Source: an uncultured Saprospiraceae bacterium
Lineage (GTDB): Bacteria > Bacteroidota > Bacteroidia > Chitinophagales > Saprospiraceae
Direction of reading: 5' to 3'
DNA length: 64,000 nucleotides
NCBI GenBank assembly: GCA_937980645.1
Contig: CALJPQ010000001.1
Span: 62,001-126,000, forward strand
Part shown: one piece after another, positions 27,978-38,400 of the stretch
Layout of the letters: each line of letters starts with the position of its first letter
How positions within the stretch are numbered: position 1 is the first letter of the stretch
Translations under genes and position numbers: made by a program
Notes under the pieces: model-generated
The model's input: only the letters and a program-made list of their open reading frames with translations
What the model was told of the DNA's origin: nothing
The model's database searches: none

Positions 27978-29336
27978 TTACAGGCTCTGAATCAGGTCGT
28001 AGGGTGTAATCACGTGCACGCCGCCAGAACGGTCTCGGGCCACGACGGCCGGCACGGTCTTGTTGAAATAACGGCTCAGCTGGCTGATGGGCACATCGTC
28101 GGCAACCGTCGGCAGCGGCTCCTCCATAAATTCTGACACGGTTTTCTGACTGTTCTCCAGCGGATTTTGCAGCAGCAAACGCAACACCTGGCGCTCGGTG
28201 ATGACGCCGACGATGGCATCGCCTTCCAGTACGGGCAATTGGCTGATGTCGTGCGTTTTCATCTGCTGAAAAGCCGCCTGAAGGGTGTCGGTTTTTTGTA
28301 CTGCATAGAAATGGCGGTCCTTCTTGTGCGCAATGATGTCGGCCACTTTGAGTTCGTCCTCTAAGAAGCCGCGCTGGCGCATCCATTCGTCGTTGTAGAT
28401 TTTGCCCACATAGCGGCTGCCATGGTCGTGGAAAATGACGACCACGACGTCGTCTTTGGTCAGCCGGTGGCGCAGTTGCCAGAGGGCACCGATGGCACTG
28501 CCCGCCGAATAGCCCAGCAGCAGCCCTTCCTCGCGTGCAAGTCTCCGCGCCCAGATAGCAGCGTCTTTGTCGGTTACCTTCTCAAAGAGGTCTATCAGAG
28601 AAAAATCCACGTTGGCCGGCAGGATGTCCTCGCCAATGCCTTCAGTGATGTACGGGTAAATCTCTTTGGGATCGAAGATGCCCGTTTCATGATACTTCTT
28701 AAACACCGAGCCATAGGTATCGGCGCCCCAAATCTGCACCTTGGGATTGCGCTCCTTGAGATAACGCGCCACCCCCGACACTGTGCCACCCGTGCCTACG
28801 CCCACGACGATATGCGTAACCTTACCGTCGGTCTGGTCCCAGATTTCCGGCCCGGTAGTTTCGTAATGCGCTTGCCGGTTCGAGAGGTTGTCGTACTGGT
28901 TGCACCAAAAGGAGTTCGGAATTTCCTGGCTCAGCCGACGTGCCACCGAGTAATACGAACGCGGGTCATCCGGCTCCACGTTGGTAGGGCATACGATAAC
29001 CTCGGCACCCATGGCCTTGAGGATATCTATCTTCTCCTTACTCTGCTTATCGGTGGTGGTGAAAATAGCCCGATAGCCGCGCACACAAGCAACCAGCGCT
29101 AGCCCCATACCCGTGTTGCCGCTGGTGCATTCGATGATGGTACCACCCGGCTTGAGCAGCCCCTGGGCCTCAGCATCATCAACCATCTTAAGGGCCATGC
29201 GGTCTTTGATGGAGTGGCCCGGGTTGAAGGTCTCTACCTTGCCCAGCACTAAGGCAGGTATGTCTGCTACTACCCGATTGAGTTTGACTAAAGGCGTATT
29301 GCCAATGGTCTCCAGGATGTTGTTTTTGTATTTCAC
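27978..29336 (-). CDS. cystathionine beta-synthase with C-terminal CBS domain pair
   Basis: A fold-type II PLP enzyme that condenses serine (or O-acetylserine) with homocysteine or sulfide. The catalytic domain (about 1-330) has the PLP lysine K44 in NPGHSIKDRMALK, TSGNTGMGLA, and GTGGTVSGVARYL. Two CBS domains follow (about 335-452; ISQLPVLEGDAIVGVITER, VVARDRSGGVHVITPYDL) and may bind an adenosyl ligand such as SAM. The start is GTG. It sits 62 nt downstream of plsC in a run leading to purN. A plain cysteine synthase would lack the CBS pair, so the beta-synthase call is favoured. Confidence 0.9.
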   Translation of the reverse strand: MKYKNNILETIGNTPLVKLNRVVADIPALVLGKVETFNPGHSIKDRMALKMVDDAEAQGLLKPGGTIIECTSGNTGMGLALVACVRGYRAIFTTTDKQSKEKIDILKAMGAEVIVCPTNVEPDDPRSYYSVARRLSQEIPNSFWCNQYDNLSNRQAHYETTGPEIWDQTDGKVTHIVVGVGTGGTVSGVARYLKERNPKVQIWGADTYGSVFKKYHETGIFDPKEIYPYITEGIGEDILPANVDFSLIDLFEKVTDKDAAIWARRLAREEGLLLGYSAGSAIGALWQLRHRLTKDDVVVVIFHDHGSRYVGKIYNDEWMRQRGFLEDELKVADIIAHKKDRHFYAVQKTDTLQAAFQQMKTHDISQLPVLEGDAIVGVITERQVLRLLLQNPLENSQKTVSEFMEEPLPTVADDVPISQLSRYFNKTVPAVVARDRSGGVHVITPYDLIQSL

Positions 29337-29398
29337 GACGGGAAAAATGGAAAGCGAAAAGTGAAGAATAGGATAGGGTATAAGGACATGTGGATGGC

Positions 29399-30169
29399 TT
29401 AGCTCATTGAGGCAAGCGGGTGGGGCGATGGCGAGGTGTTCAGGTGTGCCAGCATCGTTTGCCGCACCTGTTCGCGCAGGCGAGGGAGGTCGTCCAAGGT
29501 CATCCCCGCCGTTTCGATGGGCTTACTCCAAACGATGCGGACAGTACCCGGGCGCAGGTCTAAACCATCGGCCTTTCCGCAAATCTCACGCATGTTGGTC
29601 AGCGTTTGCACAGCAATAGGGGCCTGTGTCTGAATAGCTACGCGGAAAGCGCCGTCGTAAAATGGCCCTAGCGGCTCGGTGGTACGGTTGCGGCGACCTT
29701 CCGGATACACAAAGATGCTCCAGCCCTGGGCCAGACGCTCCTGCAACAGCGCTACACTGCGCGCCCGGCTGGCCGGATTACTTCTATCCACCGAAAGACA
29801 CATTTTCTTGACTACCCAACCAAACACCGGCACGCGGTGCAACTCCTGTTTGGCCAGGAACTGGAAGACCCCCGGATAGGCACGCGCGTTGACGATGAAA
29901 TCCAGCGCCGACACGTGATTGCTCACAATGACGTACGAACGCTCCGCCGACAGATGCTCTTGACCTTCCACCTGAAGACGTATGCCAATGAGTGCCAGAT
30001 AAATAGGCGTATAAACGTGGTGCAAGAAGCGCACGTTACGGCGCAGGGCACGCTCGCCAGGCGTCAGAGCCATGTTCAACAGCAATACCGGCACGCCCAG
30101 TACCAGCATGAGCACCAGGAACAGCACAACGGCATACACCGCCCAGATTTTTCGCAATAGAGCTGCCAT
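29399..30169 (-). CDS. plsC: 1-acyl-sn-glycerol-3-phosphate acyltransferase
   Basis: A membrane-bound acyltransferase of 256 residues that makes phosphatidic acid. An N-terminal hydrophobic segment (about 5-30) precedes the acyltransferase motifs: NHVSALDFIV (usual NHxSxxD), the lysine-containing FLAKQELHRVPVFGW, and YPEGRRNRT (usual FPEGTRS). I used the ATG at 30169 because the longer frame crosses the promoter. A TACCTTTG element lies only 8 nt upstream of this ATG, implying a very short leader. Confidence 0.92.
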   Translation of the reverse strand: MAALLRKIWAVYAVVLFLVLMLVLGVPVLLLNMALTPGERALRRNVRFLHHVYTPIYLALIGIRLQVEGQEHLSAERSYVIVSNHVSALDFIVNARAYPGVFQFLAKQELHRVPVFGWVVKKMCLSVDRSNPASRARSVALLQERLAQGWSIFVYPEGRRNRTTEPLGPFYDGAFRVAIQTQAPIAVQTLTNMREICGKADGLDLRPGTVRIVWSKPIETAGMTLDDLPRLREQVRQTMLAHLNTSPSPHPLASMS

Positions 30170-30177
30170 TTCGGCCG

Positions 30178-30185
30178 CAAAGGTA
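30178..30185 (-). promoter_or_regulatory. -7 element of the plsC operon
   Basis: TACCTTTG on the minus strand, 8 nt before the ATG at 30169. With a transcription start a few bases downstream, the message would be nearly leaderless. Confidence 0.6.
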
Positions 30186-30450
30186 GCAAATGCGGCGGGG
30201 CTATGCGGCGAAACCCTGAACATGAGCCGAGGCAAGCGCATTTATTCCTCTTACAAAGTAAATGCCTAGTCCATTTTAGGCGCCTCGAAGAAAGCGCAAA
30301 GATGGCTTCCAGCGGGACAGTCGCCTCAACTGTCCGTAACGTCAGTGAGTAAAATGCCACTATGGTTATGGTCTGCTTGGCTCGTGCCTTTTACTTCTCG
30401 CCTTACAGTGGTTTTGCGTAGGATTGGTTTTTAACTGCCACGGCCCTATT
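30186..30450. other. intergenic stretch with two hairpins, no gene seen
   Basis: This gap between plsC and the nucleotidase gene holds no supported gene. It contains GGACAGT/ACTGTCC around a 7-nt loop (30315-30335) and GCCTA/TAGGC around an 8-nt loop (30264-30281). Neither is followed by a T tract on either strand, so neither is a clear terminator. Confidence 0.5.
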
Positions 30451-32001
30451 CTACTGACCTCGCCAATAGCGGATGAGAGTATGGCGGATATCGTTGCGCA
30501 CATCGGTTTTGTCGTTCGGGTCGGGTTTGTACACGCGCAGGATGTCCGGGTTTCCGTCGGTCTTCAGGAAGTCCATGTTGGTTTCCTGGCCGGTCAGCAG
30601 GAAGTCTGGCAGCACGACGCGATAGGTACGCGCAGGGTCGAGCGGTTGGCCGCGCACGAGCCATCGGTTGGAGGACTCGTCGCGGGTGATCTGGGCTAAT
30701 TGCAGGTAGCCGCCTTTGCCTTTGTTGCGCAGGCTGGCGTCGAGGGTGCGTTGCAGCAGGGCGCCGCGCATTTCCACCTCGCTGATACCGCCGCCGAAGG
30801 GCAGCATGCGCACGACATCAAGCTCGGTGATGAGGCCACTCAGCACATCGTCTACGCGGATGGAGCCACTATTGAGCAAGGCACAGTCGGGTTTTTCACG
30901 CGCAGCAGCCAGCATGGCGTTGAGGATCATTTGCCCCACAGGCGCCTGCTGGTGGCGAATGAGTGCCTCGCGGCAGTCCAGCGGTGCTTTTAGTATCGTT
31001 ACCTGCGCTTTCGCGTTGAAGCCGGCGTTTTGGAGCGCTTCTTCTTTGATTTTTTCCCATTTGGCTACTACGGCTGCCGTATTGGGTTCGGGCGGGATGC
31101 GTTCGTCCATGCGGCGCAATTCGGAGCGTACCTGAGCCCTACCGCGGCGTTTGTCGTAGCGCAGATAGTGTACATAGACGGTGCGTGCGTTGGCATCGGC
31201 CTTGGCCACAGTGGTGCGGCCCACGCGGTGCAGCATATTGTCGTGGTCGTGGCCGCCCATCAGGAGCGGTACTTCGGGCAGGCGAGCAGCCAGTTTCAGG
31301 TCGTCTTCGATGTCTAAGTGCGTCAGGCCCACTTGCACATCGCACTTGCTGCGCAAGGCTTTAGACATGCGTTCGGCGGCGTCGAGCGGGTTTTCGTAGC
31401 ACACGTAGGGCTTTTGGTTAACCGTTACCGTCACGCCCCATAGCCCTACGCGCAGGCGTGTGCCGTCAGCATCGGCAAATTCTGCGATGTGGTAATCTGG
31501 GCAGGCTTCGCGCTGACCATCCGGCCGTTGTTTGAAAAATGGCCCTACTGTCGAGTCGCTCTGCACTAACCGCAGGTTTGTGCCCAACCACAAAAAATTG
31601 GACTCATTTAGGCGTGCCTGCAAGTCGTCGTAGTCATAGTCAAACTCGTGGTTGCCAAAAGCTACGGCATCTATTCCCAATGCATTGAGCACGTCCACAA
31701 TGTGCCGCCCGCGCACGCGCTTGCCCTCGTGGCGCAGCGTAGCAATGACGGAGGGGCTGATGAAGTCGCCTGCCAGAATGGTGTAGGTGTTCGGATTTTT
31801 CGCTTTCAGGCTTTGTCGCAGTGCCGCCACCCGCGCCAGCCCACCCGAGCCGTCAGAGAGCGGCGAAATCTCGTACACGTCGTTGAGATGCAGGAAGACG
31901 ATTTCAATAATGCCGTCGTCTTTGCCGCTGCCCGTTTGGGCCGAACGACAGGAAAAGAGGAGAAATAGGAAAAGCCAGAAAAGGGAGCGACGCCGGTTCA
32001 T
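30451..32001 (-). CDS. 5'-nucleotidase/2',3'-cyclic phosphodiesterase family lipoprotein (UshA-like)
   Basis: A 516-residue metallophosphoesterase. The signal peptide ends in a lipobox (LFSC, Cys18), so it should be a lipoprotein. The N-terminal metallophosphatase domain has HLNDVYEI (variant of the usual NDxHG), LAGDFISPSV, GNHEFDYD and GGHDHDNM. The C-terminal nucleotidase domain (about 330-516) has LNSGSIRVDD and a substrate-pocket region LPFGGGISEVEM. Expected role: release of nucleosides from extracellular nucleotides. I moved the start to the ATG at 32001, which begins the signal peptide and has a -7 element 36 nt upstream. Confidence 0.9.
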   Translation of the reverse strand: MNRRRSLFWLFLFLLFSCRSAQTGSGKDDGIIEIVFLHLNDVYEISPLSDGSGGLARVAALRQSLKAKNPNTYTILAGDFISPSVIATLRHEGKRVRGRHIVDVLNALGIDAVAFGNHEFDYDYDDLQARLNESNFLWLGTNLRLVQSDSTVGPFFKQRPDGQREACPDYHIAEFADADGTRLRVGLWGVTVTVNQKPYVCYENPLDAAERMSKALRSKCDVQVGLTHLDIEDDLKLAARLPEVPLLMGGHDHDNMLHRVGRTTVAKADANARTVYVHYLRYDKRRGRAQVRSELRRMDERIPPEPNTAAVVAKWEKIKEEALQNAGFNAKAQVTILKAPLDCREALIRHQQAPVGQMILNAMLAAAREKPDCALLNSGSIRVDDVLSGLITELDVVRMLPFGGGISEVEMRGALLQRTLDASLRNKGKGGYLQLAQITRDESSNRWLVRGQPLDPARTYRVVLPDFLLTGQETNMDFLKTDGNPDILRVYKPDPNDKTDVRNDIRHTLIRYWRGQ

Positions 32002-32037
32002 GCGTGGGCGTGGGTTTAGGAAAGCCAAAGGATGGGG

Positions 32038-32045
32038 CAAAGGTA
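32038..32045 (-). promoter_or_regulatory. -7 element of the nucleotidase promoter
   Basis: TACCTTTG followed by CC on the minus strand, 36 nt before the ATG at 32001. Confidence 0.65.
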
Positions 32046-32167
32046 GGCGCGAAAATGGCGTTGGGGCGGTACGGATTGGAAAACGGTTCCTGGGGCTTAT
32101 TTGCGAAGCGACAACACAGCCATGTGTGAGTTTCCCATTTCTGCGGAGCAATCGCTGAAATTTCAGG

Positions 32168-32175
32168 TACATTTG
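32168..32175 (+). promoter_or_regulatory. -7 element of the restriction-modification gene
   Basis: TACATTTG, 32 nt before the ATG at 32208. Confidence 0.55.
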
Positions 32176-32207
32176 CTGCCTATCGCAACATCAAAGAAGA
32201 CCTGCCC

Positions 32208-35105
32208 ATGCCGCTGAGTTGGAATGAAATCAAAGCCCGCGCCCAGGCTTTTGCCAAAGAATGGGAAGGCGAAACGCGGGAGGAAGCTGAGGCCAAATCC
32301 TTTTGGGACGGCTTTTTCCATGTGTTTGGCATCTCTCGACGGCGGGTGGCTACATTTGAAACACCGGTCAGAAAGGCTGACGCCCAAAAAGGCTACATTG
32401 ACTTGCTCTGGAAAGGCGTCATCCTCGTCGAGCATAAGTCGCGGGGCAAAGACCTCGATCGGGCCGTTCAGCAGGCAAAGGACTACTTCCCGGGATTGAA
32501 AGAGCACGAGTTGCCTCGGTACATTCTCGTGTCTGACTTTCAGCGCTTCCGACTGTACGACCTCGACACAGACGAGCAACATGAGTTTGAGTTGAGCGAT
32601 CTGCCCAATCGCGTATATCTGTTTGGCTTTATCGCCGGCTATGAACAGCGTACGTATCAGGAGGAAGACCCCGTCAACCTGAAAGCGGCCGAACTAATGG
32701 GCCGTCTACACGACCGACTGGAAGACATCGGCTACACTGGCCACGCCCTGGAGCGCTACTTAGTGCGGCTGCTGTTCTGCCTCTTTGCCGATGACGCCGG
32801 TATTTTTGAAAAAGGCGCTTTTCAGCAGTACCTCGACCTGCGCACCCAACCCGACGGCAGCAACCTGGCTGCTCATTTGGCCCTCATCTTCGATACCCTG
32901 AATACCCCGCCCGAAAAACGCCTGAAAACCCTCGACGAAAACCTGGCCGCTTTCCCCTACGTCAACGGAAAACTCTTCGAGGAAACCCTGAGGCCAGCCG
33001 CCTTCGACCGCAAAATGCGCGACATGCTCCTCGAAGCCTGCAGCCTCGACTGGGGTAGCATCTCGCCTGCCATCTTCGGTTCCATGTTTCAGGCCGTTAT
33101 GGACCCCAAAGAACGGCGAAACCTCGGGGCACACTATACCTCAGAGCGCAACATTCTCAAGGTCATCCGACCGCTGTTCCTGGACGACCTCTATGCCGAG
33201 CTTGAAAAAGCCAGAGGCAACCGAAACCGCCTGCTCGACCTGCACCGAAAAATCGCCAGCCTCCGCTTCTTAGACCCCGCCTGTGGCTGCGGCAATTTCC
33301 TCATCATTGCCTATCGCGAACTGCGCCTGCTGGAAATCCGCATCCTGCGCGAACTTTATCCAAACGGCCAGGGCGTGCTGGATATCCGTGAACTCGTCCG
33401 AGTCAACGTAGACCAATTCGCCGGCATCGAAATTGACGAATTTGCCGTGCGCGTCGCCGAAGTGGCCATGTGGCTTATAGACCACCAGATGAACATGAAG
33501 GTGTCGCAAGAATTCGGGCAGTATTTCGTCCGTCTGCCACTGGAAAAGTCGGCTCGAATTGTCCACGGAAATGCCCTGCGTTTGGATTGGCGCGAAGTAT
33601 TTGAAGCACCCGTTCAGGACATCTATGCCGAAAACGTCAACATCATTGAGGTGGAAGAACCCGCCGCACATTACCAGACGGTCAATGTTTTCACCAAAAA
33701 CGTGGCTGTATTTTCCGCCGAAAATGCGCCGGTTGCTTCAGCGGCTGCCAATGGCGGTGCCTTTTTTGATTATATCATGGGAAACCCGCCCTTCGTAGGC
33801 GCCAGAATGATGAGTGAGGCACAACGGGCAGACCTGCTTTACATCGCGCCAGAACTTGAAGGCCTCGGCCTGCTGGACTACGTCTGCGGCTGGTACCTGA
33901 AAGCAGCTCAGCACATTCAGAATACCCGCACAAAAGTGGCTTTCGTCAGCACCAACAGCATCACCCAGGGCGAACAGGTAGGCGCGCTTTGGAACGTGCT
34001 GTTGCATTATTACCACGTTAAAATTCACTTTGCCCACCGCACTTTCCGGTGGTCGAACGAGGCCAGAGGAAATGCCGCAGTCTTTTGCGTCATCATCGGA
34101 TTTGCTCACTTTGATGTTCCCAACAAACGACTCTACGAATATGAGCACCTTAACGGCGAGCCGCAGGAGGTGAAAGCCCAAAACATCAATCCCTATCTGG
34201 TAGATGCCGGTGATGCACTCCTGACGCGACGGCAGAAGCCGCTGTGCGATGTGCCTGAAATTGGCATAGGTAACAAGCCCATAGACGGCGGCCATTACCT
34301 GTTTACGACGGAAGAAAAGGATGCCTTTCTGGCAAAAGAGCCGCGTGCCTTGCCCTATATCCGCCGCTGGCTCGGCGCCGATGAGTTCATCAACGGTTGG
34401 GAACGCTGGTGCCTGTGGTTGGGCGAATGCCCACCTGAAGTATTGCGAAGCATGCCTGAAGTGATGAAGCGCGTTGAAGCCGTCCGGCAATACCGGCTGT
34501 CCAGCGTGAGCGCTCCTACTCGAAAATTAGCCGACACGCCAACACGGTTTCATGTAGAGAATATGCCGATATCCGCCTATCTGATCATCCCTCGTGTTTC
34601 CTCTGAAAGGCGTCGAGTAATTCCCATTGGATATGTCGAGCCGTCCACTTTGTGTAGCGATGCTGTGCATATCATTCCCAGCGCATCGCTCTACCTCTTC
34701 GGCATCTTGACCTCTGCCATGCACATGGCCTGGGTTCGGCAGGTTGCCGGCCGCCTGAAAAGCGATTACCGCTATTCCAAAGACATCGTTTACAACAACT
34801 TTCCTTTCCCGCCAACGCCTACCGAGGCCCATCGGCGGAAAGTAGAAACGGCCGCTCAGGCCGTCCTTGATGTGCGGGCCAGATATCCCAACAGCAGTCT
34901 GGCCGACCTGTATGACCCTATAACCATGCCAGCCGATCTGGCCAAGGCTCATGCGACGCTAGACAAAGCCGTGGACCTCTGCTATCGCCCGCAGCCGTTC
35001 CCGAACGAACGGAGCCGGGTAGAGTACCTCTTTGCTCTGTATGAGCAATACACAGCTCCGATATTTGGCGAAGACAAACCAAAATCGCGCACGAAGAGCT
35101 CCTGA
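32208..35105 (+). CDS. MmeI-type (type IIG/IIL) restriction-modification enzyme
   Basis: A single 965-residue chain that should both cut and methylate DNA. The N-terminal PD-(D/E)XK nuclease has D65 followed after nine residues by E75-H-K77 (YIDLLWKGVILVEHK), the same D-X9-EXK spacing as MmeI. After a helical spacer, the gamma-class adenine methyltransferase shows motif I LDPACGCGNF (D356) and motif IV NPPF (526-529). The target-recognition region (about 620-870) and a C-terminal helical part complete the architecture (MmeI is 919 residues). In this type one strand is methylated and the same recognition domain serves both activities, so no separate methylase or specificity gene is needed; none is present. 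All catalytic residues look intact. Confidence 0.92.
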   Translation: MPLSWNEIKARAQAFAKEWEGETREEAEAKSFWDGFFHVFGISRRRVATFETPVRKADAQKGYIDLLWKGVILVEHKSRGKDLDRAVQQAKDYFPGLKEHELPRYILVSDFQRFRLYDLDTDEQHEFELSDLPNRVYLFGFIAGYEQRTYQEEDPVNLKAAELMGRLHDRLEDIGYTGHALERYLVRLLFCLFADDAGIFEKGAFQQYLDLRTQPDGSNLAAHLALIFDTLNTPPEKRLKTLDENLAAFPYVNGKLFEETLRPAAFDRKMRDMLLEACSLDWGSISPAIFGSMFQAVMDPKERRNLGAHYTSERNILKVIRPLFLDDLYAELEKARGNRNRLLDLHRKIASLRFLDPACGCGNFLIIAYRELRLLEIRILRELYPNGQGVLDIRELVRVNVDQFAGIEIDEFAVRVAEVAMWLIDHQMNMKVSQEFGQYFVRLPLEKSARIVHGNALRLDWREVFEAPVQDIYAENVNIIEVEEPAAHYQTVNVFTKNVAVFSAENAPVASAAANGGAFFDYIMGNPPFVGARMMSEAQRADLLYIAPELEGLGLLDYVCGWYLKAAQHIQNTRTKVAFVSTNSITQGEQVGALWNVLLHYYHVKIHFAHRTFRWSNEARGNAAVFCVIIGFAHFDVPNKRLYEYEHLNGEPQEVKAQNINPYLVDAGDALLTRRQKPLCDVPEIGIGNKPIDGGHYLFTTEEKDAFLAKEPRALPYIRRWLGADEFINGWERWCLWLGECPPEVLRSMPEVMKRVEAVRQYRLSSVSAPTRKLADTPTRFHVENMPISAYLIIPRVSSERRRVIPIGYVEPSTLCSDAVHIIPSASLYLFGILTSAMHMAWVRQVAGRLKSDYRYSKDIVYNNFPFPPTPTEAHRRKVETAAQAVLDVRARYPNSSLADLYDPITMPADLAKAHATLDKAVDLCYRPQPFPNERSRVEYLFALYEQYTAPIFGEDKPKSRTKSS

Positions 35106-35147
35106 CCAATTCGATACCTGGCCATTTCGGCCCTTTTCGGGCAGTAT

Positions 35148-35406
35148 TTACATTCCCAGCACAATCACTTCCCTGTCCTCTATCTGGTGCACCTCGCGGC
35201 GAATGCGTTCTTCCCGAGGCAATTTCTCCGGGGACTTTTTTTCAAACAGCACCAAATAACTGCGCTTTTACCCCAGCCGATTCATGTAGCGGAACAGCTG
35301 GCGCATACCCTCCGGCTCTGAGCATTTGGTCACGACGGATTTTCATCTCGATGGGAATAACCTCGTTTTTTCAAAACACTGCCAGATCCGTGCGGTCGTT
35401 GTTAAT
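35148..35406 (-). pseudogene. decayed C-terminal fragment of an AAA-ATPase/PD-(D/E)XK nuclease-type protein
   Basis: On the minus strand NDRTDLAVF, stop, KNEVIPIEMKIRRD can be read; after a frame change it continues EPEGMRQLFRYMNRLG, stop, KRSYLVLFEKKSPEKL, then REERIRREVHQIEDRE and VIVLGM with a natural stop at 35148. D...EMK is the nuclease motif and GMRQLFRYMNRLG-YLVLF is the standard tail of AAA-ATPases with a C-terminal PD-(D/E)XK domain. Two internal stops, one frameshift and a missing N-terminal ATPase make it a remnant. It abuts the stop codon of the giant adhesin gene on the same strand. Confidence 0.75.
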
Positions 35407-35407
35407 G

Positions 35408-38400
35408 TTATCGCATCACCGTAACGTCTCCGGCAAAGACCTCCTCGACGCCGTCTAAGAAAGCCACGACGGCCTGCCACACGTACACGCCGGGCGTGAC
35501 CGCCTGGCCGCGGAAGGAGCCATCCCAGCCGGCGCTTTCGTCGTTGGGCTTGAGGTCTTGCCCGGAAAATACTAAGTTACCCCATCGGTCGAATACCTGG
35601 AGCGAGCGGATGGTGAGCACAGCCCGGTTGCCGTAGAGTGTGAAGCGGTCGTTTTGCCCGTCGCCGTTGGGCGAGAAGATGTTGGGCGCATATAGTAGGC
35701 GACGGCGACTGATGGGCACGAGTACGTGCGCCTCAGCTGGGCATCCGTTCAAGTCGAGGATGCGCAGGCGGTAGTGCGTTGTGTTCAGCGGGCTGGCCCA
35801 AGGCGCCGGGCAGTCATCGCACGAAAGGCCTTCGGCGGGCATCCATTGCCAGTCGGCCACCTGGCTGGTGGGTAGGTTGAGTATGGGCTCTAAGCGAATG
35901 GAGTCACCCAAATTAACAGGTGCCACAGTGTAGAAAGAGACTTTTGGGAAAAATGGCGGGTCAATGCCCACAGTCGCAGAGGCGGTGCAGCCCAGGGCAT
36001 CACTTAACACCAACGTGTAAAAGCCGGGCGTCAGGCCGCTGAATTGCGGCGAGGGGGTGTAAGTCTGTCCGCCGTTGATGGAATAGCGCAGCGGCGGTTG
36101 ACCGCCTGCCAGGGCCACAAAAGCGGCATTGCCGGTGTTGCGGTGGCAATTGGGCTGCTCCACGTGTGGCTCGAAGGTCGGCGGCGCGATTTCTGCCACC
36201 TGTACATCGTCAGAGGCTGTGCATCCGTTGGAGAGGCGGACAACAGTAAGCCGATATGTTCCGGGCGTGCGTGTAGTCGTCTGGGCAGTGGTGGAGTCGC
36301 TAGTGAATGGACCGCCCTGCACGACTGTCCAGTGGAAGGCCAGTGGGCCGGTTGTGCTGCTCTGGCCGGTCAGTGTGGCTTCGGGTTGCAGGCAGAAGAG
36401 CATCTGGTCAGGGCCGGCGTTTGCGTTGGGTGGTGTACGGTCTTCCTGTACGGTCGCGATGGCTGTTGCTGTGCAGCCGTTGGGCCCGTTAGTCAGCAAC
36501 AGCGTGTATTGGCCAGGCGCATTGACACTGGGCATCAGTGTGTTAGCGCCAGAGACGATGGCGCCGTTGGCGGTTGTCCATTGCGCCAGCAGCGGTATCT
36601 GGCCTGAAGAGGCGAAAGCGTCGAGCGTTACCGCCAAGCGTTCGCAGGTCAGGGGTAGGGTAGGAGCGATGCGGGGCACGGGTGCTGCTGTATCGGCAGG
36701 CACGACGACTAACGCCATGGTCGTGCAGCCATTAGCGGCATCGGTCAGCGTCAGCGAGTAGGTACCGGGTTGGCCGACCAAAGGCGTTGGCGTACCCTGG
36801 CCGCCGAGGAGAGGGCCGCCTGCCCAGGCATATGACAGTATTCCCTGCCCTGAAGAGGCGGAGGCGTCGAGCGTCACCTGTTTTTGCGCACAGGTGATGG
36901 GCGGCGGCGAGCTAATACTCGCTGTAGGAGGCATAATGTTCTGCACCACCAGCGTCGTGCTGCTCGTCGTGCAGCCGTTGATGGTGTTTTGCACGGTCAG
37001 CAAATAAGTACCCGGAGCGGCCACGACAGGACTCAGGCTTTGTGCCCCGGATACAATCTGCCCGTCGGCAGTTGTCCATTGCACATTGATGGCGCTTGCG
37101 GGCGCGTGGGTTACCGTTGCCGAAAGGGGCACCTGAGGTGTGCTGCACGTCAGCACGGATGGCGCGGCGATGCTAATTTGCGGTGGCTGTTGGTCGGCCT
37201 GCACGTTCACAGTGCGCGCGCTCGTGCAGCCCGTGCGCTGGTCGGTGGCTACGACGGTGTACGCACCCGGCAGGTTCACCACCGCCTGGGCGTTCTGTTG
37301 GCCCGAAACGATGCTGCCGCTTGCTGTTTGCCATAGGTAAGTATAGGCTACAGTATCGGGCAAGGCCCTGACAGCGATACTGGGTGCGGCACACGTTAAC
37401 ACCGGTGGCGATGGTATATTTAATGCAGGCGCCAGCGTATCCTGTACTACTGTGCGTTCTGCCGTAGCCGTGCAGCCGTTTTGCGGGTTCGTTACCGTCA
37501 GGAGGTACCGGCCGGGGGCGTTCACTACCGGCGAAAAGCTGTTGGCGCCTGAGGCAATGTTTCCGCCTGCGAGGGCTGACCAGGAGGCGCTGACCATGCC
37601 GCTTGGGCTACCGTTGCCTTGCAAGATCACTTGCGTGCGGGTACACGTGAGCGTATCGGGCCACGCAATAGTGGCCGTGGGCGCGTTCTGGTCAGCCAAC
37701 ACCCTGACCTGGCTGCTGCTGGAACAGCCATTATGCGGGTCGGTGGCCGTGAGCGTATAAATACCCGGCGCATTCACTACCGGCTGCAAAGTGTTGGCCC
37801 CTGAAACGATGTTCCCGCCTGCAGAGGCCGTCCAGAGCACTACTGGTGGCAGGAAGCTAAAGACTGCACCCTGCAGTGTAATTTGTGGAAATAGGCAACT
37901 AAGCGTCGTGTCAAGCCCAGCTACAACAAAGGGCTCTAGCCGGTTAACTTCTAATATGGTACTGGTGGCAGCTGTGCAGTCATTGCGCGTCAGCCGCACC
38001 TGGAGCCAGTATTCGCCCGGCTCAGTAGCTGTGGGCTGCAGCGTTGTCCAGCCCGAAAGAATGCCGGCATCAGGGCGCCACCACAAAAAGGTAAAGCCTG
38101 TGTCGGGCTGCACCATGCCCGGCAAAACAATTTCCGACACTGTACAGGTGAGGATTCCATGCGGCAAGATGCTTACCTGTGGTCTTACCGTATCTACGCC
38201 GATGTTGAACGTGTGCTCTGCTGTACAGCCGTTGGCAGTGTTGGTAACGAGCAGTCGGTACTCACCCGCGCCGTTGACCCGCACTGCCTCGCTATCGGGG
38301 CGCGTGGTGAAATTACCGCCGATAGTTGTCCATACCATTTGCCAGGTGGGCATCGGGTTGGTTACTTGCAGCACCACATATTGGTGAAGGCAGGTAATCA

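Noticed and set aside
30315..30335. terminator for the nucleotidase gene
   Set aside because: A neat 7-bp hairpin but no T tract on the minus strand; it is left inside the intergenic description.
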